From assembly GCF_022095615.2 (NCBI RefSeq), contig NZ_CP155559.1:3593501-3657500 (forward strand): DNA of 64,000 bases. The letters run 5' to 3'. Source of the DNA: Bacillus thuringiensis. GTDB lineage: Bacteria; Bacillota; Bacilli; Bacillales; Bacillaceae_G. Both the position numbers and the translations under genes were made by a program. Below are positions 31,438-41,753 of this stretch, one piece after another. Position 1 is the first letter of the stretch, and each line of letters opens with the position of its first letter. Below the pieces are notes generated by a model, which had not been told where the DNA came from, ran no database searches, and saw only the letters and a list, made by a program, of their open reading frames with translations.

Positions 31438-33508
31438 GTTGTTCTTCTTCATAATCACACGAAATACATTGTACTTGCACGCCTTTTTTCAACTTCTTCT
31501 CTACAAGCATACCTTCGCACTTCGGACATTTACGACCAATTGGTTTATCCCAAGATACAAAGTCACACTCTGGATACGTACCGCACCCATAGAAAAGACG
31601 TTTCTTTTTATTACTACGGCGTTCAATAATTTGACCTTTATCACACTTCGGACAAGTAACACCGATTTCTTTCACAATCGGTTTTGTATTACGACAATCT
31701 GGGAAATTCGAACAAGCCATAAATTTCCCGTATTTACCCATTTTAAAGACCATTGGGTGATCACACAATTCACAGTCTTCCCCAGCTGGCTCATCTTTAA
31801 TTTCTACTTCACGCATTTCTTTTTCCGCTTTTTCTAAACGCGGTTCAAAACCTACGTAGAAATCATCAACAATTTTTACCCAATTCGCATTTCCTTCTTC
31901 TACTTCATCAAGACTTTGCTCCATGTTAGCAGTAAATTCGATGTTAATAATTTCTGGGAAAAACTCTAAAATAAGTTCAATTACTATTTCACCAAGTTCA
32001 GTTGGAACGAAGCGTTTATTATCCAAACCTACGTATCCACGTTTTTGAATCGTTTCAAGTGTCGGTACGTAAGTCGACGGTCTTCCAATTCCAAGCTCTT
32101 CAAGCGTTCTTACTAAACGAGCCTCTGTATAGCGCGGCGGAGGTTGTGTAAAGTGTTGCTTCGGTTCTAAATCCTTCGAAAATACCGTTTCCCCTACTTC
32201 TAAAGGTGGCAACATTTTATCCTTTTCTTCAGCCCCGTCATCTTTCGACTCTACATACACTTTCATAAATCCTGGAAACTTTACAACCGATCCACTTGCA
32301 CGGAACTGAACATTGTTATTAATGAGTCTAGCTGTCACAGTATCCATTATAGCAGACGCCATTTGACTTGCAACAAATCGCTCCCAAATCAGTTTATACA
32401 AACGAAGTTGGTCACGACTTAAGAAACTCTTTAGTTCCTCTGGCCTTCTCATTACCGAAGTAGGACGAATTGCCTCATGCGCATCTTGCGCGTTCGACTT
32501 TTTCGTTTCTTTCTTCTTTTCTGTTCCTATGTATTCCGCACCAAACGCCTCAGTAATGTAAGTACGTGCCTCTGTTTGAGCTGTTTCTGAGATACGTGTT
32601 GAGTCAGTTCTCATATACGTAATAAGACCTACAGTCCCTTGCTTTCCAAGATCTATACCTTCATACAGTTGCTGCGCGAGCATCATTGTTTTCTTTGCAC
32701 GCATGTTTAACTTACGCGCTGCCTCTTGTTGCAAGGAAGATGTTGTAAACGGTAATGCAGGATTACGTTTTCGCTCTTTTCGCGTTACATTTTCAACTGA
32801 AAACGCATTATCTTTCATCTGTTCAATTATTTCATTCACTTGCGTTTCATTCGTTAATTGAACTTTTTCACCATCTACACCGTAAAAGCTTGCTTCAAAT
32901 GTGTCTTTCCCCTTCACAAATTCTGTCTTAATTGTCCAGAATTCTTCAGGCTCAAAGATTTGAATTTCTTTTTCACGTTCGATAATTAAACGAACTGCTA
33001 CAGATTGTACGCGTCCTGCACTTAATCCTTTTTTTACTTTCTTCCATAATAAAGGACTAATATTGTAACCTACAAGACGATCTAGTATACGCCTTGCTTG
33101 TTGTGCATCTACTAAATCCATATTAATCGCACGAGGATGTTTAAATGATTCTTTTATTGCATCTTTTGTAATCTCATTAAACACAACTCGGCAATCTGAT
33201 TCAACGTCCACATTTAACGTGTTGGCTAAATGCCAAGCAATTGCTTCCCCTTCGCGGTCTGGATCGGCCGCGAGATAGACTTTCTTTGCTTTTTTGGCCG
33301 CTGATTTTAAATCTTTTAAGACGGGACCTTTACCACGAATGGTAATATACTTCGGGGTGAAGTTGTTCTTTACTTCTATCCCCATTTGACTTTTAGGTAA
33401 ATCGCGAACGTGTCCCATAGACGCGACAACTTTGTATTTTTTCCCTAAATATTTCTCAATGGTCTTCGCCTTAGAAGGCGACTCCACGATTACGAGGTAA
33501 TCTGACAT
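31430..33508 (-). CDS. topA: DNA topoisomerase I (type IA)
   Basis: Relaxes negative supercoils. 692 aa: TOPRIM domain ([34 protein letters not shown]), the central gate with the catalytic tyrosine in [12 protein letters not shown], and three C-terminal Cys4 zinc ribbons ([42 protein letters not shown]). Length and zinc-finger number fit bacilli. An ATG with AAGGAGG upstream. Two promoters upstream (separate entries) suggest supercoil-sensitive control. dprA lies 144 bp upstream. Confidence 0.98.
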   Translation of the reverse strand: MSDYLVIVESPSKAKTIEKYLGKKYKVVASMGHVRDLPKSQMGIEVKNNFTPKYITIRGKGPVLKDLKSAAKKAKKVYLAADPDREGEAIAWHLANTLNVDVESDCRVVFNEITKDAIKESFKHPRAINMDLVDAQQARRILDRLVGYNISPLLWKKVKKGLSAGRVQSVAVRLIIEREKEIQIFEPEEFWTIKTEFVKGKDTFEASFYGVDGEKVQLTNETQVNEIIEQMKDNAFSVENVTRKERKRNPALPFTTSSLQQEAARKLNMRAKKTMMLAQQLYEGIDLGKQGTVGLITYMRTDSTRISETAQTEARTYITEAFGAEYIGTEKKKETKKSNAQDAHEAIRPTSVMRRPEELKSFLSRDQLRLYKLIWERFVASQMASAIMDTVTARLINNNVQFRASGSVVKFPGFMKVYVESKDDGAEEKDKMLPPLEVGETVFSKDLEPKQHFTQPPPRYTEARLVRTLEELGIGRPSTYVPTLETIQKRGYVGLDNKRFVPTELGEIVIELILEFFPEIINIEFTANMEQSLDEVEEGNANWVKIVDDFYVGFEPRLEKAEKEMREVEIKDEPAGEDCELCDHPMVFKMGKYGKFMACSNFPDCRNTKPIVKEIGVTCPKCDKGQIIERRSNKKKRLFYGCGTYPECDFVSWDKPIGRKCPKCEGMLVEKKLKKGVQVQCISCDYEEEQQM

Positions 33509-33547
33509 GCTAGTGCCTCCTTAAGAGGTGGATTCAAGTCTTCATCA

Positions 33548-33576
33548 ATCTTATTGATTTCTCTTGTTTTTGTCAA
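33548..33576 (-). promoter_or_regulatory. Proximal sigma-A promoter of topA
   Basis: The minus strand reads TTGACA, 17 bases, TAAGAT, about 40 bp before the topA start codon. Confidence 0.75.
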
Positions 33577-33590
33577 TCAAGAATGAATAT

Positions 33591-33620
33591 ACCATACAGT
33601 GCCTATCTACCATTTGTCAA
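33591..33620 (-). promoter_or_regulatory. Distal promoter of topA
   Basis: The minus strand reads TTGACA, 18 bases, TATGGT, with its -35 box 44 bp upstream of the proximal -35. The -10 is weaker than that of the proximal promoter. Confidence 0.55.
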
Positions 33621-33652
33621 TAATTGTTTAATAAAAACATAAAAATATAAGG

Positions 33653-34522
33653 TTAATTTAAAATCTCCTCCAAGATATCTTCTGCATTTCTTACTAGTTT
33701 TGCTCCTTGTTGAATCAGATGATTCGTTCCTGATGAACTATCTATAAATATAGGTCCAGGAAGTGCAAATACCTCTCTATTTTGCTCTAAAGCAAGATCC
33801 GCAGTAATAAGTGTTCCACTTCTTGATTTCGCTTCTACAACTAAAACACCCTTACTTATACCACTAATAATCCGGTTCCTTTTTGGAAAATACCATTTTT
33901 TCGGTGCATAGTGCGGCGGATATTCTGTTAATAACAATATATATTCATTCCACTTTTCATATAAATGTCTATTCTCTTTTGGATACATATACGATAATCC
34001 ATGCCCTAGTATTGCAATGGTCGGACAATTCTGTCTTACTGTAATTTCATGAGACATTGTATCTATCCCTCTTGCAAACCCACTGACAATAAGCCATTCC
34101 CTTTCTAATAATGGGTGTAAAATAAATTTCAAACTCTCATGCCCATATAAAGTCGGTTCTCTCGTTCCAATAACCGCTAACTTATTCGCTTTATTAAGAA
34201 AATCCTTCTCTCCTTTTCCATATAACACAAAGGGTGGATCTTGTATTTCACGTAATAATTGTGGATAATCTTCATCCCATATAGTCATATAAAAGATTCT
34301 ATTTTTCTCTAAATAAGATATGTATTGCGAGAGATTTGAACTTTGAAGAAAAATTACTAATTCTGAAGATTTTTTCGAGGATATTCCAGTGTAGTATTCC
34401 ATTTGTTTTGCATTAAAAGTGTATATTCCATTCAATTCAGCATCGACATATAGTAGTCTTTCCATCGCATTCCAATGATCTGCTAAAAAATAATGAAGAT
34501 GTAATAATCGTTCTCTTTTCAT
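33653..34522 (-). CDS. dprA: DNA-processing protein DprA (Smf)
   Basis: Loads RecA on incoming single-stranded DNA during transformation. 289 aa: an N-terminal helical SAM-like part (about 1-75) and a Rossmann-like core with VIGTREPTLYGHE, IVSGFARGIDTMSHE, AILGHG and the family-typical ALPGPIF near the C-terminus. There is no extra C-terminal winged-helix domain. The ATG at 34522 has AAGGAG upstream. It lies 87 bp after the sucD stop, beyond its terminator. I saw no ComK box (AAAA-N5-TTTT pair) in the short gap. Confidence 0.95.
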   Translation of the reverse strand: MKRERLLHLHYFLADHWNAMERLLYVDAELNGIYTFNAKQMEYYTGISSKKSSELVIFLQSSNLSQYISYLEKNRIFYMTIWDEDYPQLLREIQDPPFVLYGKGEKDFLNKANKLAVIGTREPTLYGHESLKFILHPLLEREWLIVSGFARGIDTMSHEITVRQNCPTIAILGHGLSYMYPKENRHLYEKWNEYILLLTEYPPHYAPKKWYFPKRNRIISGISKGVLVVEAKSRSGTLITADLALEQNREVFALPGPIFIDSSSGTNHLIQQGAKLVRNAEDILEEILN

Positions 34523-34568
34523 CTTAATTCTCCTTACCCATAATTTTTATTATGTAAACAAGAATTGC

Positions 34569-34602
34569 GTAAAAAGACACCTTCAAGCAAGAAGGTGTCT
34601 TT
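34569..34602 (-). terminator. Terminator after sucD
   Basis: A perfect 12-bp minus-strand stem AAAGACACCTTC/GAAGGTGTCTTT followed by TTACG. It ends the sucCD operon. Confidence 0.92.
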
Positions 34603-34609
34603 CAACAGA

Positions 34610-35512
34610 TTAGTAGTTTTTACAAGTCTCAAATAAACCTTTTTCTTTTAAGACAGAGATTAGCGTTTCGCCCATAACCGCTGGAGTTTCCGCTACTTTA
34701 ATACCACAAGCTTCCATCGTTTTAATCTTCTCAGCAGCAGTTCCTTTACCACCAGAGATGATTGCACCAGCATGGCCCATACGTTTGCCAGCAGGCGCTG
34801 TTTGGCCACCAATGAAGCCTACAACAGGTTTTGTCATATTAGCTTTCACCCATTCAGCTGCCTCTTCTTCCGCTGTACCACCGATTTCACCAATCATAAT
34901 TACAGCATGTGTTTCTTCATCTTCATTAAATGCTTTTAACGCATCAATAAAGTCCGTACCGTTAACTGGGTCCCCGCCGATACCTACAGCAGTAGATTGG
35001 CCAATACCTTCTTGTGTTAACTGATGTACAGCCTCATACGTTAATGTACCAGAGCGAGATACGATACCTACATGGCCTTTTTTATGAATGTACCCTGGCA
35101 TAATACCAATTTTGCATTCATCAGGTGTAATAACACCAGGACAGTTTGGTCCAAGTAAACGTGTATGTTTACCCGCCATATATCTCTTTACGTTTACCAT
35201 ATCTAATACAGGAATTCCTTCAGTAATACATACTACTAAATCGATTTCTGCATCAACCGCTTCCATAATTGCATCAGCCGCAAAAGCGGGTGGAACGTAT
35301 ACAACTGAAGCGTTTGCGCCTGTTGCTTTCACTGCATCTTCTACAGTATCAAATACTGGTACACCTTCAATATCAGTGCCACCTTTACCTGGCGTTACAC
35401 CACCGACAATCTTCGTACCGTATTCAATCATTTGTTTTGTGTGGAATAACCCTTGAGAACCTGTAATACCTTGAACAATAACTTTTGTATCTTTATTAAC
35501 TAATACGCTCAT
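34610..35512 (-). CDS. sucD: Succinyl-CoA synthetase alpha subunit
   Basis: TCA-cycle enzyme that makes ATP (or GTP) from succinyl-CoA; the alpha subunit holds the phosphohistidine and CoA site. 300 aa with the N-terminal CoA motif [13 protein letters not shown], the GPNCPGVI stretch and the phosphorylated His in [14 protein letters not shown] (about residue 246). The ATG at 35512 is 19 bp after sucC, with GGGGGA upstream, so the two form one operon. Confidence 0.98.
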   Translation of the reverse strand: MSVLVNKDTKVIVQGITGSQGLFHTKQMIEYGTKIVGGVTPGKGGTDIEGVPVFDTVEDAVKATGANASVVYVPPAFAADAIMEAVDAEIDLVVCITEGIPVLDMVNVKRYMAGKHTRLLGPNCPGVITPDECKIGIMPGYIHKKGHVGIVSRSGTLTYEAVHQLTQEGIGQSTAVGIGGDPVNGTDFIDALKAFNEDEETHAVIMIGEIGGTAEEEAAEWVKANMTKPVVGFIGGQTAPAGKRMGHAGAIISGGKGTAAEKIKTMEACGIKVAETPAVMGETLISVLKEKGLFETCKNY

Positions 35513-35531
35513 TTTTCTCCCCCGCTTTCTA

Positions 35532-36692
35532 TTAGCCCACTAGTGAAACAATTTTTTGTGCACCGTCTGCCATAGATTCTGCTGCAACAATATTTAAGCC
35601 AGACTCATTTAAAATCTTCTTACCTAACTCTACGTTTGTACCTTCAAGACGTACAACTAAAGGCAATTCAAGACCTACTTGTTTCGTCGCTTCAATAACA
35701 CCTTCTGCGATAACATCACACTTCATAATGCCACCAAAAATGTTAACGAAGATACCTTTTACATTTTTGTCAGAAAGGATAATTTTGAATGCTTCTGTAA
35801 CTTTTTCAGCTGTTGCACCGCCACCAACATCTAAGAAGTTAGCTGGATCGCCATGGTAATGTTTAATGATATCCATTGTAGCCATCGCTAAACCTGCACC
35901 ATTAACCATACAACCGATATTTCCATCTAAAGGAATGTAGTTTAAGTCATATTTAGAAGCTTCAATTTCTTTTGAATCTTCTTCATCAAGATCACGAAGT
36001 TCTAAAATGTCTTTATTGCGATATAAAGCATTAGAATCAAAGTTTAATTTCGCATCTAATGCCATAACTTTACCGTCACCTGTTGTAACAAGTGGATTAA
36101 TCTCCGCGATAGAGCAATCTTTTTCGATAAACGCACGGTATAAGCCCATCATAAACTTCACAGTTTGTCCTACAAGCTCTTTTGGAATATTGATGTTAAA
36201 CGCGATTCGGCGCGCTTGGAAGCCTTGTAAGCCTACTGCTGGATCAATATATTCTTTAAAGATCTTTTCAGGTGTTTGCTCTGCTACTTCTTCAATTTCT
36301 GTGCCACCTTCTTCAGATGCCATTAAAACAACTTGAGAAGTTGCACGATCTAAAACTAGACCAACATAATATTCTTTTTTAATATCGCAACCTTCTTCGA
36401 TAAGTAAGCGCTTCACTTCCTTACCTTCAGGACCTGTTTGATGTGTCACAAGTGTAGTTCCTAAAATGCTCTCTGCATATGTACGAACTTCATCTAAATT
36501 TTTTGCAACTTTTACTCCGCCAGCTTTGCCGCGTCCACCAGCGTGAATTTGTGCTTTTACTACACATACATCCGTTCCTAATTCTTTCGCTGCTTCTACA
36601 GCTTCTTCTACTGTAAATGCAACCTTCCCGTTCGGAACGCTAACCCCATAGCTTCTAAGGACTGCCTTACCTTGGTACTCATGGATATTCAT
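35532..36692 (-). CDS. sucC: Succinyl-CoA synthetase beta subunit
   Basis: ATP-grasp nucleotide-binding subunit of succinyl-CoA synthetase. 386 aa with [29 protein letters not shown] and the [13 protein letters not shown] and [12 protein letters not shown] motifs. The ATG at 36692 is preceded by GGGGAGGATGGG. The 194-bp upstream gap contains a probable promoter and the rnhB terminator, so sucCD is a separate transcription unit from rnhB. B. subtilis has ylqG-ylqH in this gap; they are absent here. Confidence 0.98.
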   Translation of the reverse strand: MNIHEYQGKAVLRSYGVSVPNGKVAFTVEEAVEAAKELGTDVCVVKAQIHAGGRGKAGGVKVAKNLDEVRTYAESILGTTLVTHQTGPEGKEVKRLLIEEGCDIKKEYYVGLVLDRATSQVVLMASEEGGTEIEEVAEQTPEKIFKEYIDPAVGLQGFQARRIAFNINIPKELVGQTVKFMMGLYRAFIEKDCSIAEINPLVTTGDGKVMALDAKLNFDSNALYRNKDILELRDLDEEDSKEIEASKYDLNYIPLDGNIGCMVNGAGLAMATMDIIKHYHGDPANFLDVGGGATAEKVTEAFKIILSDKNVKGIFVNIFGGIMKCDVIAEGVIEATKQVGLELPLVVRLEGTNVELGKKILNESGLNIVAAESMADGAQKIVSLVG

Positions 36693-36764
36693 GGTCCCAT
36701 CCTCCCCTGTTTTCCTGTTTTACTCGAAAAGTTTTTTAATGTTTAAAAAACATTACATTGCCAT

Positions 36765-36794
36765 TGTATAAGATGATTGGCACGCTGTCTACAA
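36765..36794 (-). promoter_or_regulatory. Possible sigma-A promoter of sucCD
   Basis: The minus strand reads TTGTAG, 18 bases, TATACA, about 70 bp before sucC. The -35 is weak. Confidence 0.4.
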
Positions 36795-36860
36795 TAAAGT
36801 GTCAGAAAACTGAAATCGCTTTATTCTTTTTTGAAAATAATAATGTTCATATACCAAAAT

Positions 36861-36892
36861 AAAAAAATAAGCTGCATATTCGCAGCTTATTT
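36861..36892 (-). terminator. Terminator overlapping the rnhB stop
   Basis: The minus-strand stem AATAAGCTGC/GCAGCTTATT is followed by TTTTTATTTT. The first arm overlaps the final rnhB codons. Confidence 0.9.
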
Positions 36893-37660
36893 TTGAATCA
36901 TATCTTTAATTGGTGCAAACGATTTTCGATGTTCTTCTAATACCCCATGCGCTTCAATCGCTTCTAAATGTTGTTTTGTGCCATATCCCATATGTTGTTC
37001 AAATCCATATGCAGGATACTTTTCTCCAAGCTCTTTCATCATACGATCTCTCGTTACTTTCGCAATAATGGATGCAGCTGAAATAGAAATACTTTTCGCA
37101 TCACCTTTAATAATGGATGTTTGCGGAATTGGTGTAGGAAGTTTCATCGCATCAATTAATAAATATTCTGGTGCACAAGATAAATTCGCAACAGCATCTA
37201 ACATCGCTTGTTTCGTCGCTTGATAAATATTGATCTCATCAATAATTTGTGGTGATACAATTCCAACTCCAATTGCAATTGCTTGTGCTTTAATTTCATC
37301 ATAAAAACGCTCTCGCTTCGCCTCACTCAGCTTCTTCGAGTCATTTAACCCTGGAATATAAAAATCTTCTGGAAGGACAACAGCCGCCGTCACAACAGGC
37401 CCAGCTAGCGGTCCACGCCCTACTTCATCTATACCCGCAATAAATGTGAGCCCTTTTTCACGTAATGCAATCTCATACTTGGACATTTCGAAAAACTTTT
37501 CTTTTTCTTTCTGCGTTAACTCTTTTTGTTTATGCCACTTCAAAATGAGCTTTTGTACCCCTTTTCGTTCATCTTTCATTAATGTTTGAAAGCGGTCGTC
37601 CTCTTCACTGATAATTTCTTGCAGTAAATGTTCCGCTTCTTGAATAGTCACTTTTTGCAT
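36887..37660 (-). CDS. rnhB: Ribonuclease HII
   Basis: Removes single ribonucleotides and RNA-DNA hybrids. 257 aa with an N-terminal substrate-recognition extension (about 1-70), the active-site motif [15 protein letters not shown] (D78, E79), and further acidic residues in LLIDAMK. The ATG at 37660 has AGGGAG upstream. It follows rbgA by 52 bp, after the rbgA terminator hairpin. Confidence 0.97.
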   Translation of the reverse strand: MQKVTIQEAEHLLQEIISEEDDRFQTLMKDERKGVQKLILKWHKQKELTQKEKEKFFEMSKYEIALREKGLTFIAGIDEVGRGPLAGPVVTAAVVLPEDFYIPGLNDSKKLSEAKRERFYDEIKAQAIAIGVGIVSPQIIDEINIYQATKQAMLDAVANLSCAPEYLLIDAMKLPTPIPQTSIIKGDAKSISISAASIIAKVTRDRMMKELGEKYPAYGFEQHMGYGTKQHLEAIEAHGVLEEHRKSFAPIKDMIQK

Positions 37661-37682
37661 TCACGCACACTCCCTTTATATA

Positions 37683-37714
37683 CAAAAAAGAAAAGACGTA
37701 CAAACGCACGTCTT
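37683..37714 (-). terminator. Terminator after rbgA
   Basis: The minus-strand stem AAGACGT/ACGTCTT with a short loop is followed by TTCTTTTTTG. It overlaps the rbgA stop codon. Confidence 0.8.
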
Positions 37715-38603
37715 ATACTTCTTCTACTTTTTCAACACCTTCTGCTTGCTCCGCAAACTCTTCTGGTGTTTCAAACGTCATTTTTCCAAGTTTTCCACCA
37801 CGAAGCTCACGAAGTACAAGCTCAGATGTTTTATCATAATCAATCATTCCGCCGCCCATTAAACAGCCTCTATTTTTTCCAATTGCATCGAATAACTCCA
37901 CAATATCTTCTGGAATTTCATTTAAATTATATCGCTCTTTCAAACGTTCTGGGTAATGTTTCTCCATAAAACGTAAAGCGTAAACAGCAACATCCTGTAA
38001 ATTTAAAATTGAATCTTTAATTGCGCCCGTTGTTGCTAAACGAAGACCCACTAGTTGATCTTCAAATTTAGGCCATAAAATACCCGGTGTATCTAACAGT
38101 TCCATTTCCTTCCCAACTTTAATCCATTGTTGAGCTGTTGTCACCCCAGGACGATCTCCTGTTTTAGCAATATTTTTCTTCGCTAACTTATTAATTAACG
38201 TTGATTTACCAACATTCGGTATACCTACAATTAACGCACGAATCGCTCTCGGTCTAATACCTTTTGCAACCATTTTATCAAATTTTTCTTTCACCAACAC
38301 TTTACAAGCCGCTGCAATTTCTTTCATACCTTGTCCAGCTTGTGCGTTAATCGAAATTGCCATTTGGCCTTTTTCTTTAAAATATGCGATCCATTGCTTT
38401 GTTAAACGATCATCTGCCATATCCGCTTTATTTAAAACAACAAGCCTCGGTTTATGTGTAATGATCTCATCGATCATTGGATTTCTAGAAGATAAAGGTA
38501 ATCGAGCATCTACAAGCTCAATTACAACATCAATTAACTTTAATTTTTCTGTTACTTGGCGTCTAGCCTTTGCCATATGTCCCGGGAACCATTGAATTAC
38601 CAT
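37713..38603 (-). CDS. rbgA: Ribosome biogenesis GTPase RbgA (YlqF)
   Basis: Circularly permuted GTPase needed for late 50S assembly (uL16 incorporation). 296 aa with motif order G4 NKAD (58-61), G1 GIPNVGKS (127-134), then G3 DTPG, which is diagnostic of the permuted family; an ANTAR-like C-terminal domain follows. I chose the ATG at 38603 ([13 protein letters not shown]), with AAGGTGG upstream; the longer frame overlaps lepB. It lies 20 bp behind lepB. Confidence 0.97.
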   Translation of the reverse strand: MVIQWFPGHMAKARRQVTEKLKLIDVVIELVDARLPLSSRNPMIDEIITHKPRLVVLNKADMADDRLTKQWIAYFKEKGQMAISINAQAGQGMKEIAAACKVLVKEKFDKMVAKGIRPRAIRALIVGIPNVGKSTLINKLAKKNIAKTGDRPGVTTAQQWIKVGKEMELLDTPGILWPKFEDQLVGLRLATTGAIKDSILNLQDVAVYALRFMEKHYPERLKERYNLNEIPEDIVELFDAIGKNRGCLMGGGMIDYDKTSELVLRELRGGKLGKMTFETPEEFAEQAEGVEKVEEV

Positions 38604-38623
38604 GTTGCCACCTTCTTTTTCTT

Positions 38624-39175
38624 TTATTTCACAATACGAGCATCTTTTAACGGCCAATATAGTATATTTGCTTTTCCAATCACTTGGTCCATTGAAATTG
38701 TACCAATTGAACGACTATCTTTACTAAAACGACGATTATCGCCTAAAACAAATAATTGACCTTCTGGAACAGTTTTCTTCCCTGTCATTTCTTCAAGAGT
38801 AAAATCATATGTAAGCGGTCCGTCAGCAATTTGTTTTTTCTGCTTGTCTAAATACGGCTCCTCATAAGCCTTTCCGTTAACATATAGTTTATCATTACGA
38901 TACTCTATTTCATCGCCTGGTAGGCCGATAATGCGCTTAATATAATCCTTATCTTCCGTTGCTCGGAATACGATAATATCAAATCGTTTCGGATCTCCTA
39001 TGTGATAACCAATTTTATTGACAATCATTCGATCGCGATCATGTAAAGTAGACGCCATCGACACTCCATCTACGAGAATTGGTGCAAAGAAAAACTGTCT
39101 AATAACACCCGCTAATACAACAGCAATCAAAATTGCCTTGATCCATTCCCAAAGTGAACTCTTTTCTTTCTTCAT
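38624..39175 (-). CDS. lepB: Type I signal peptidase (SipS/LepB family)
   Basis: Membrane-anchored serine/lysine protease that removes signal peptides. 183 aa: one N-terminal membrane segment (about 11-32), the catalytic Ser in GVSMASTL (S39), the catalytic Lys in DYIKRIIG (K80), and the C-terminal box [15 protein letters not shown] chose the ATG at 39175 (MKKEKSSL), with GGAGGGG upstream; the longer frame starts at a GTG inside the ribosome binding site. It is placed between rplS and rbgA, where B. subtilis has no signal peptidase gene. Confidence 0.95.
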   Translation of the reverse strand: MKKEKSSLWEWIKAILIAVVLAGVIRQFFFAPILVDGVSMASTLHDRDRMIVNKIGYHIGDPKRFDIIVFRATEDKDYIKRIIGLPGDEIEYRNDKLYVNGKAYEEPYLDKQKKQIADGPLTYDFTLEEMTGKKTVPEGQLFVLGDNRRFSKDSRSIGTISMDQVIGKANILYWPLKDARIVK

Positions 39176-39235
39176 GCATTTCCCCTCCACGATTATGTAA
39201 GCTGCTCGTATTATATCAAAATTTTATATAGATTG

Positions 39236-39268
39236 GAAAAAGGGAGCTTGTGTATTTACAAGCTCCCA
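39236..39268 (-). terminator. Terminator after rplS
   Basis: The minus-strand stem GGGAGCTTGT/ACAAGCTCCC, with a 6-base loop, is followed by TTTTTCC. It is eight bases beyond the rplS stop. Confidence 0.92.
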
Positions 39269-39276
39269 TACATGTC

Positions 39277-39621
39277 TTATCGAATTTCTTTAATACGTGC
39301 TTTTTTACCGCGAAGGTTACGTAAGTAGTATAACTTAGCACGACGTACTTTACCACGGCGAAGTACTTCAAGTTTCGCGATTCTTGGCGTGTGCACTGGG
39401 AACGTACGCTCAACACCTACACCGTAAGAAATCTTACGAACTGTGAATGTTTCACTGATTCCGCCACCACGACGTTTAATTACAACACCTTCAAAAAGCT
39501 GAATTCTTTCACGAGTTCCCTCAACTACTTTTACGTGTACACGTAAAGTGTCTCCAGGACGGAATGAAGGAAGGTCAGTTTTTAATTGGCCTTGAGTAAT
39601 TTCTGCGATTAATTGTTGCAT
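39277..39621 (-). CDS. rplS: 50S ribosomal protein L19
   Basis: 114 aa, full length, with the conserved [32 protein letters not shown] and [17 protein letters not shown] stretches. L19 sits at the 30S-50S interface. The start ATG has AAAGGAGAG upstream. It has its own strong promoter and a leader of about 90 nt, and ends with a clear terminator, so it is a single-gene unit in addition to possible trmD read-through. Confidence 0.98.
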   Translation of the reverse strand: MQQLIAEITQGQLKTDLPSFRPGDTLRVHVKVVEGTRERIQLFEGVVIKRRGGGISETFTVRKISYGVGVERTFPVHTPRIAKLEVLRRGKVRRAKLYYLRNLRGKKARIKEIR

Positions 39622-39713
39622 ATTAAATTCTCTCCTTTAAACAGATGCTCTTATAAAGTCTTAATAAATTACAGCGGAACATCGTTAATACGGCCACTGA
39701 TTTCAGTAGCACA
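39622..39713 (-). promoter_or_regulatory. Probable L19 autoregulatory leader
   Basis: About 90-nt 5' UTR between the rplS promoter and start codon. It contains an ACTGAAATCAGT hairpin and complementary GTGGCC and GTTCCGCTG segments. Bacilli are known to carry an L19 leader motif at this place; I infer it from position and local pairing, without a covariance model. Confidence 0.5.
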
Positions 39714-39719
39714 AGTGTT

Positions 39720-39748
39720 ATAATAGCATATTGCTAGGACTGTTGCAA
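39720..39748 (-). promoter_or_regulatory. Sigma-A promoter of rplS
   Basis: The minus strand reads TTGCAA, 17 bases, TATTAT, placed between the trmD stop and rplS. Since trmD lies downstream of rplS in transcription order only by distance to the left, the promoter position here indicates rplS, not trmD, as its target. Confidence 0.7.
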
Positions 39749-39767
39749 TAGGAAATATATCAAGCCC

Positions 39768-40502
39768 TTACTTGTCTTCTTTAATCTGTTCTAGCCATTT
39801 CGCTTCTTGCTTAGATAATTCTCGTTCTTCCAGTAAATCCGGTCTACGCGTGTACGTACGACGTAGTGATTCTTTGTGTCGCCATTCATCAATATTTTTA
39901 TGATTTCCTGACATTAATACATTCGGTACCTTCATACCACGAAAATCAGCTGGACGTGTATAATGAGGATGCTCTAATAAACCTGTACTAAACGAATCCT
40001 CGACTTGCGAAGCATGATTTCCTAGCACTCCCGGCAGGAGACGCACGACACTATCAGTAATAACCATAGAGGCTAACTCTCCACCGGTTAATACGTAGTC
40101 TCCGATAGAAATCTCATCTGTTACGAGATGCTCACGAATTCGTTCATCGTAGCCTTCATAATGACCACATACAAAAATAACATGCTCTTCTTCAGCAAGT
40201 TCTTCTGCCTTCTTCTGCGTAAAACGCTCCCCTTGCGGACACATTAGGACAACTCTCGGTTTACGGTCTGTTTCCTTCGTTAACTCTTCCACTGCATCAA
40301 AGATAGGCTGGGGGGTTAATACCATCCCAGCGCCACCACCATACGGATAATCATCTACGCTATTATGCTTACTCGTTGTATAATCGCGGAAATTGACAAC
40401 ACGAAGCTCTACCGCTTCTTTTTCTTGTGCTTTCTTTAAAATTGAAGATCCAAACACACCTGTAAACATATCTGGAAACAATGTTAAAATGTCAATTTTC
40501 AT
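39768..40502 (-). CDS. trmD: tRNA (guanine-37-N1)-methyltransferase TrmD
   Basis: Adds m1G37 next to the anticodon and prevents +1 frameshifting. 244 aa SPOUT knot enzyme: [13 protein letters not shown] start, the knot loops with [19 protein letters not shown] and [14 protein letters not shown], and the C-terminal [13 protein letters not shown]. Its ATG overlaps the rimM stop by one base (TAATG), indicating translational coupling in the conserved rpsP-khpA-rimM-trmD-rplS block. Confidence 0.98.
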   Translation of the reverse strand: MKIDILTLFPDMFTGVFGSSILKKAQEKEAVELRVVNFRDYTTSKHNSVDDYPYGGGAGMVLTPQPIFDAVEELTKETDRKPRVVLMCPQGERFTQKKAEELAEEEHVIFVCGHYEGYDERIREHLVTDEISIGDYVLTGGELASMVITDSVVRLLPGVLGNHASQVEDSFSTGLLEHPHYTRPADFRGMKVPNVLMSGNHKNIDEWRHKESLRRTYTRRPDLLEERELSKQEAKWLEQIKEDK

Positions 40503-41017
40503 TATAGCAATCCTTCCATTACATGAATGGTTACTAATTTATTCTCAATGTTAACTTGAAGTACAACATCATCAATATAAGGAATTAATAGATCTTGACC
40601 TTTTGGACGTTTAATTACCCAAACATCATTTGCACCAGGAGATAAAATCTCTTTTATTGTTCCTAACGCTTCTCCTTCTTCCGTTACAACGTTGCAACCA
40701 ATAATTTCATGGTAGTAGTATTCACCTTCAGCTAGTTCGCCTAACTGCTCTTCTGGTACTTTTATTAAAGAACCTTTAAACTTCTCTGCTTCATCTACAT
40801 TGTTGTATCCTTCAAATGTTAATAGATCAAACGTCTTATGTTGACGATGAGAAGTTACTTTCACCGGAAGGTAGTCTGTACTTTTCTCATTACTTATGTA
40901 TAACGTGTTTCCTACTTTATATCGCTCTTCTGGAAAATCAGTACGAGAAATAACACGAATTTCTCCTCTTACCCCATGAGTATTTACAATTTTCCCTACG
41001 TTAAACCACTTTGTCAT
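40502..41017 (-). CDS. rimM: 16S rRNA processing protein RimM
   Basis: 30S head assembly factor that binds S19. 171 aa with the N-terminal RimM barrel ([19 protein letters not shown]) and a C-terminal PRC barrel ([10 protein letters not shown] to the end). I chose the ATG at 41017 (MTKWFNVG); AGGGGTGA lies upstream with a fairly long spacing of about 12 bases. The longer frame adds 22 residues of no family similarity. A terminator hairpin lies between it and khpA. Confidence 0.95.
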   Translation of the reverse strand: MTKWFNVGKIVNTHGVRGEIRVISRTDFPEERYKVGNTLYISNEKSTDYLPVKVTSHRQHKTFDLLTFEGYNNVDEAEKFKGSLIKVPEEQLGELAEGEYYYHEIIGCNVVTEEGEALGTIKEILSPGANDVWVIKRPKGQDLLIPYIDDVVLQVNIENKLVTIHVMEGLL

Positions 41018-41098
41018 AAATAGTATGTCACCCCTGGTTTCTATATAAATTAAGCATTTCCATTTCATATATGGAACATTCAACTTCTCTTTAAATGT

Positions 41099-41135
41099 TA
41101 AAAAAGGGAGAGGAAATAACTCCTCGCCCTTTTTA
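41099..41135 (-). terminator. Terminator-like hairpin between khpA and rimM
   Basis: The minus-strand stem AAAAAGGGCGAGGA pairs with TCCTCTCCCTTTTTT with one mismatch. It lies four bases after the khpA stop, so rimM-trmD expression would depend on read-through or a promoter I did not find. Confidence 0.85.
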
Positions 41136-41138
41136 CAT

Positions 41139-41366
41139 TTATTGAATTTCCAGTGTTACTTTTTCATCATTATGATGTCCCACTGAATACAAGAGCATTC
41201 GAATTGCTTTCGCAACTCTCCCTTGCTTTCCAATGACTTTTCCAACATCCTCAGGATGCACAGTTAATCGATACTTTATCTCTCCGTTGTAAAGTTCCTG
41301 TGTAACTTTTACATCTTCAGGATAATCGACAAGAGGCTTGACAATCGTCTCGACTAACTTCTTCAT
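41139..41366 (-). CDS. khpA: KH-domain RNA-binding protein KhpA (YlqC)
   Basis: 75 aa single KH domain with the GxxG loop as [12 protein letters not shown]. In other Firmicutes KhpA pairs with KhpB/Jag and affects RNA fate and cell division. I chose the ATG at 41366 ([10 protein letters not shown]), 8 bases after TTGAGG; the ATG two codons upstream is too close. It lies between rpsP (14 bp away) and rimM, as in most Firmicutes. Confidence 0.93.
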   Translation of the reverse strand: MKKLVETIVKPLVDYPEDVKVTQELYNGEIKYRLTVHPEDVGKVIGKQGRVAKAIRMLLYSVGHHNDEKVTLEIQ

Positions 41367-41380
41367 AGTCATTGCCTCAA

Positions 41381-41653
41381 TTACTTACCTTGTTTAGATA
41401 AGTGGAATTTCTCCATGATACCTTGGTTAGAGAATAAGTTACGAACTGTATCAGATGGTTTAGCACCATTTCCTAACCATTTTAATGCTGCTTCTTCGTT
41501 GATCTTAACTTCAGCTGGTTGAGCAACCGGATTGTAAGTACCGATTTCCTCAATGAAACGTCCGTCACGAGGAGAACGAGAATCTGCAACAACTACACGA
41601 TAGAAAGGAGTTTTTTTAGCTCCCATACGTTTTAAACGAATTTTAACTGCCAT
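41381..41653 (-). CDS. rpsP: 30S ribosomal protein S16
   Basis: 90 aa, full length: [21 protein letters not shown] and the [12 protein letters not shown] core are typical. S16 binds the 5' domain of 16S rRNA and is needed for early 30S assembly. The ATG is preceded by GGAGGTG. A likely promoter lies in the 100-bp gap after ffh, so rpsP is expressed both from ylxM-ffh read-through and separately. Confidence 0.98.
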   Translation of the reverse strand: MAVKIRLKRMGAKKTPFYRVVVADSRSPRDGRFIEEIGTYNPVAQPAEVKINEEAALKWLGNGAKPSDTVRNLFSNQGIMEKFHLSKQGK

Positions 41654-41691
41654 TTATAAAGCACCTCCGAATTTATTTCACACAGATAATT

Positions 41692-41721
41692 ATATTAGCA
41701 AAAAGACTATTGCTTTGTAAA
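41692..41721 (-). promoter_or_regulatory. Possible sigma-A promoter of rpsP
   Basis: The minus strand reads TTTACA, 18 bases, TAATAT, in the ffh-rpsP gap about 40 bp before the rpsP start. Confidence 0.5.
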
Positions 41722-41753
41722 GTATTTTTTCTTAACAGAGCCATCTTTTTTCC

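Noticed and set aside
31298..31837. 179-codon plus-strand open frame across the trmFO start and topA end
   Set aside because: Antisense to two conserved genes and rich in Phe/Thr/Cys with no domain that I recognise; a shadow.
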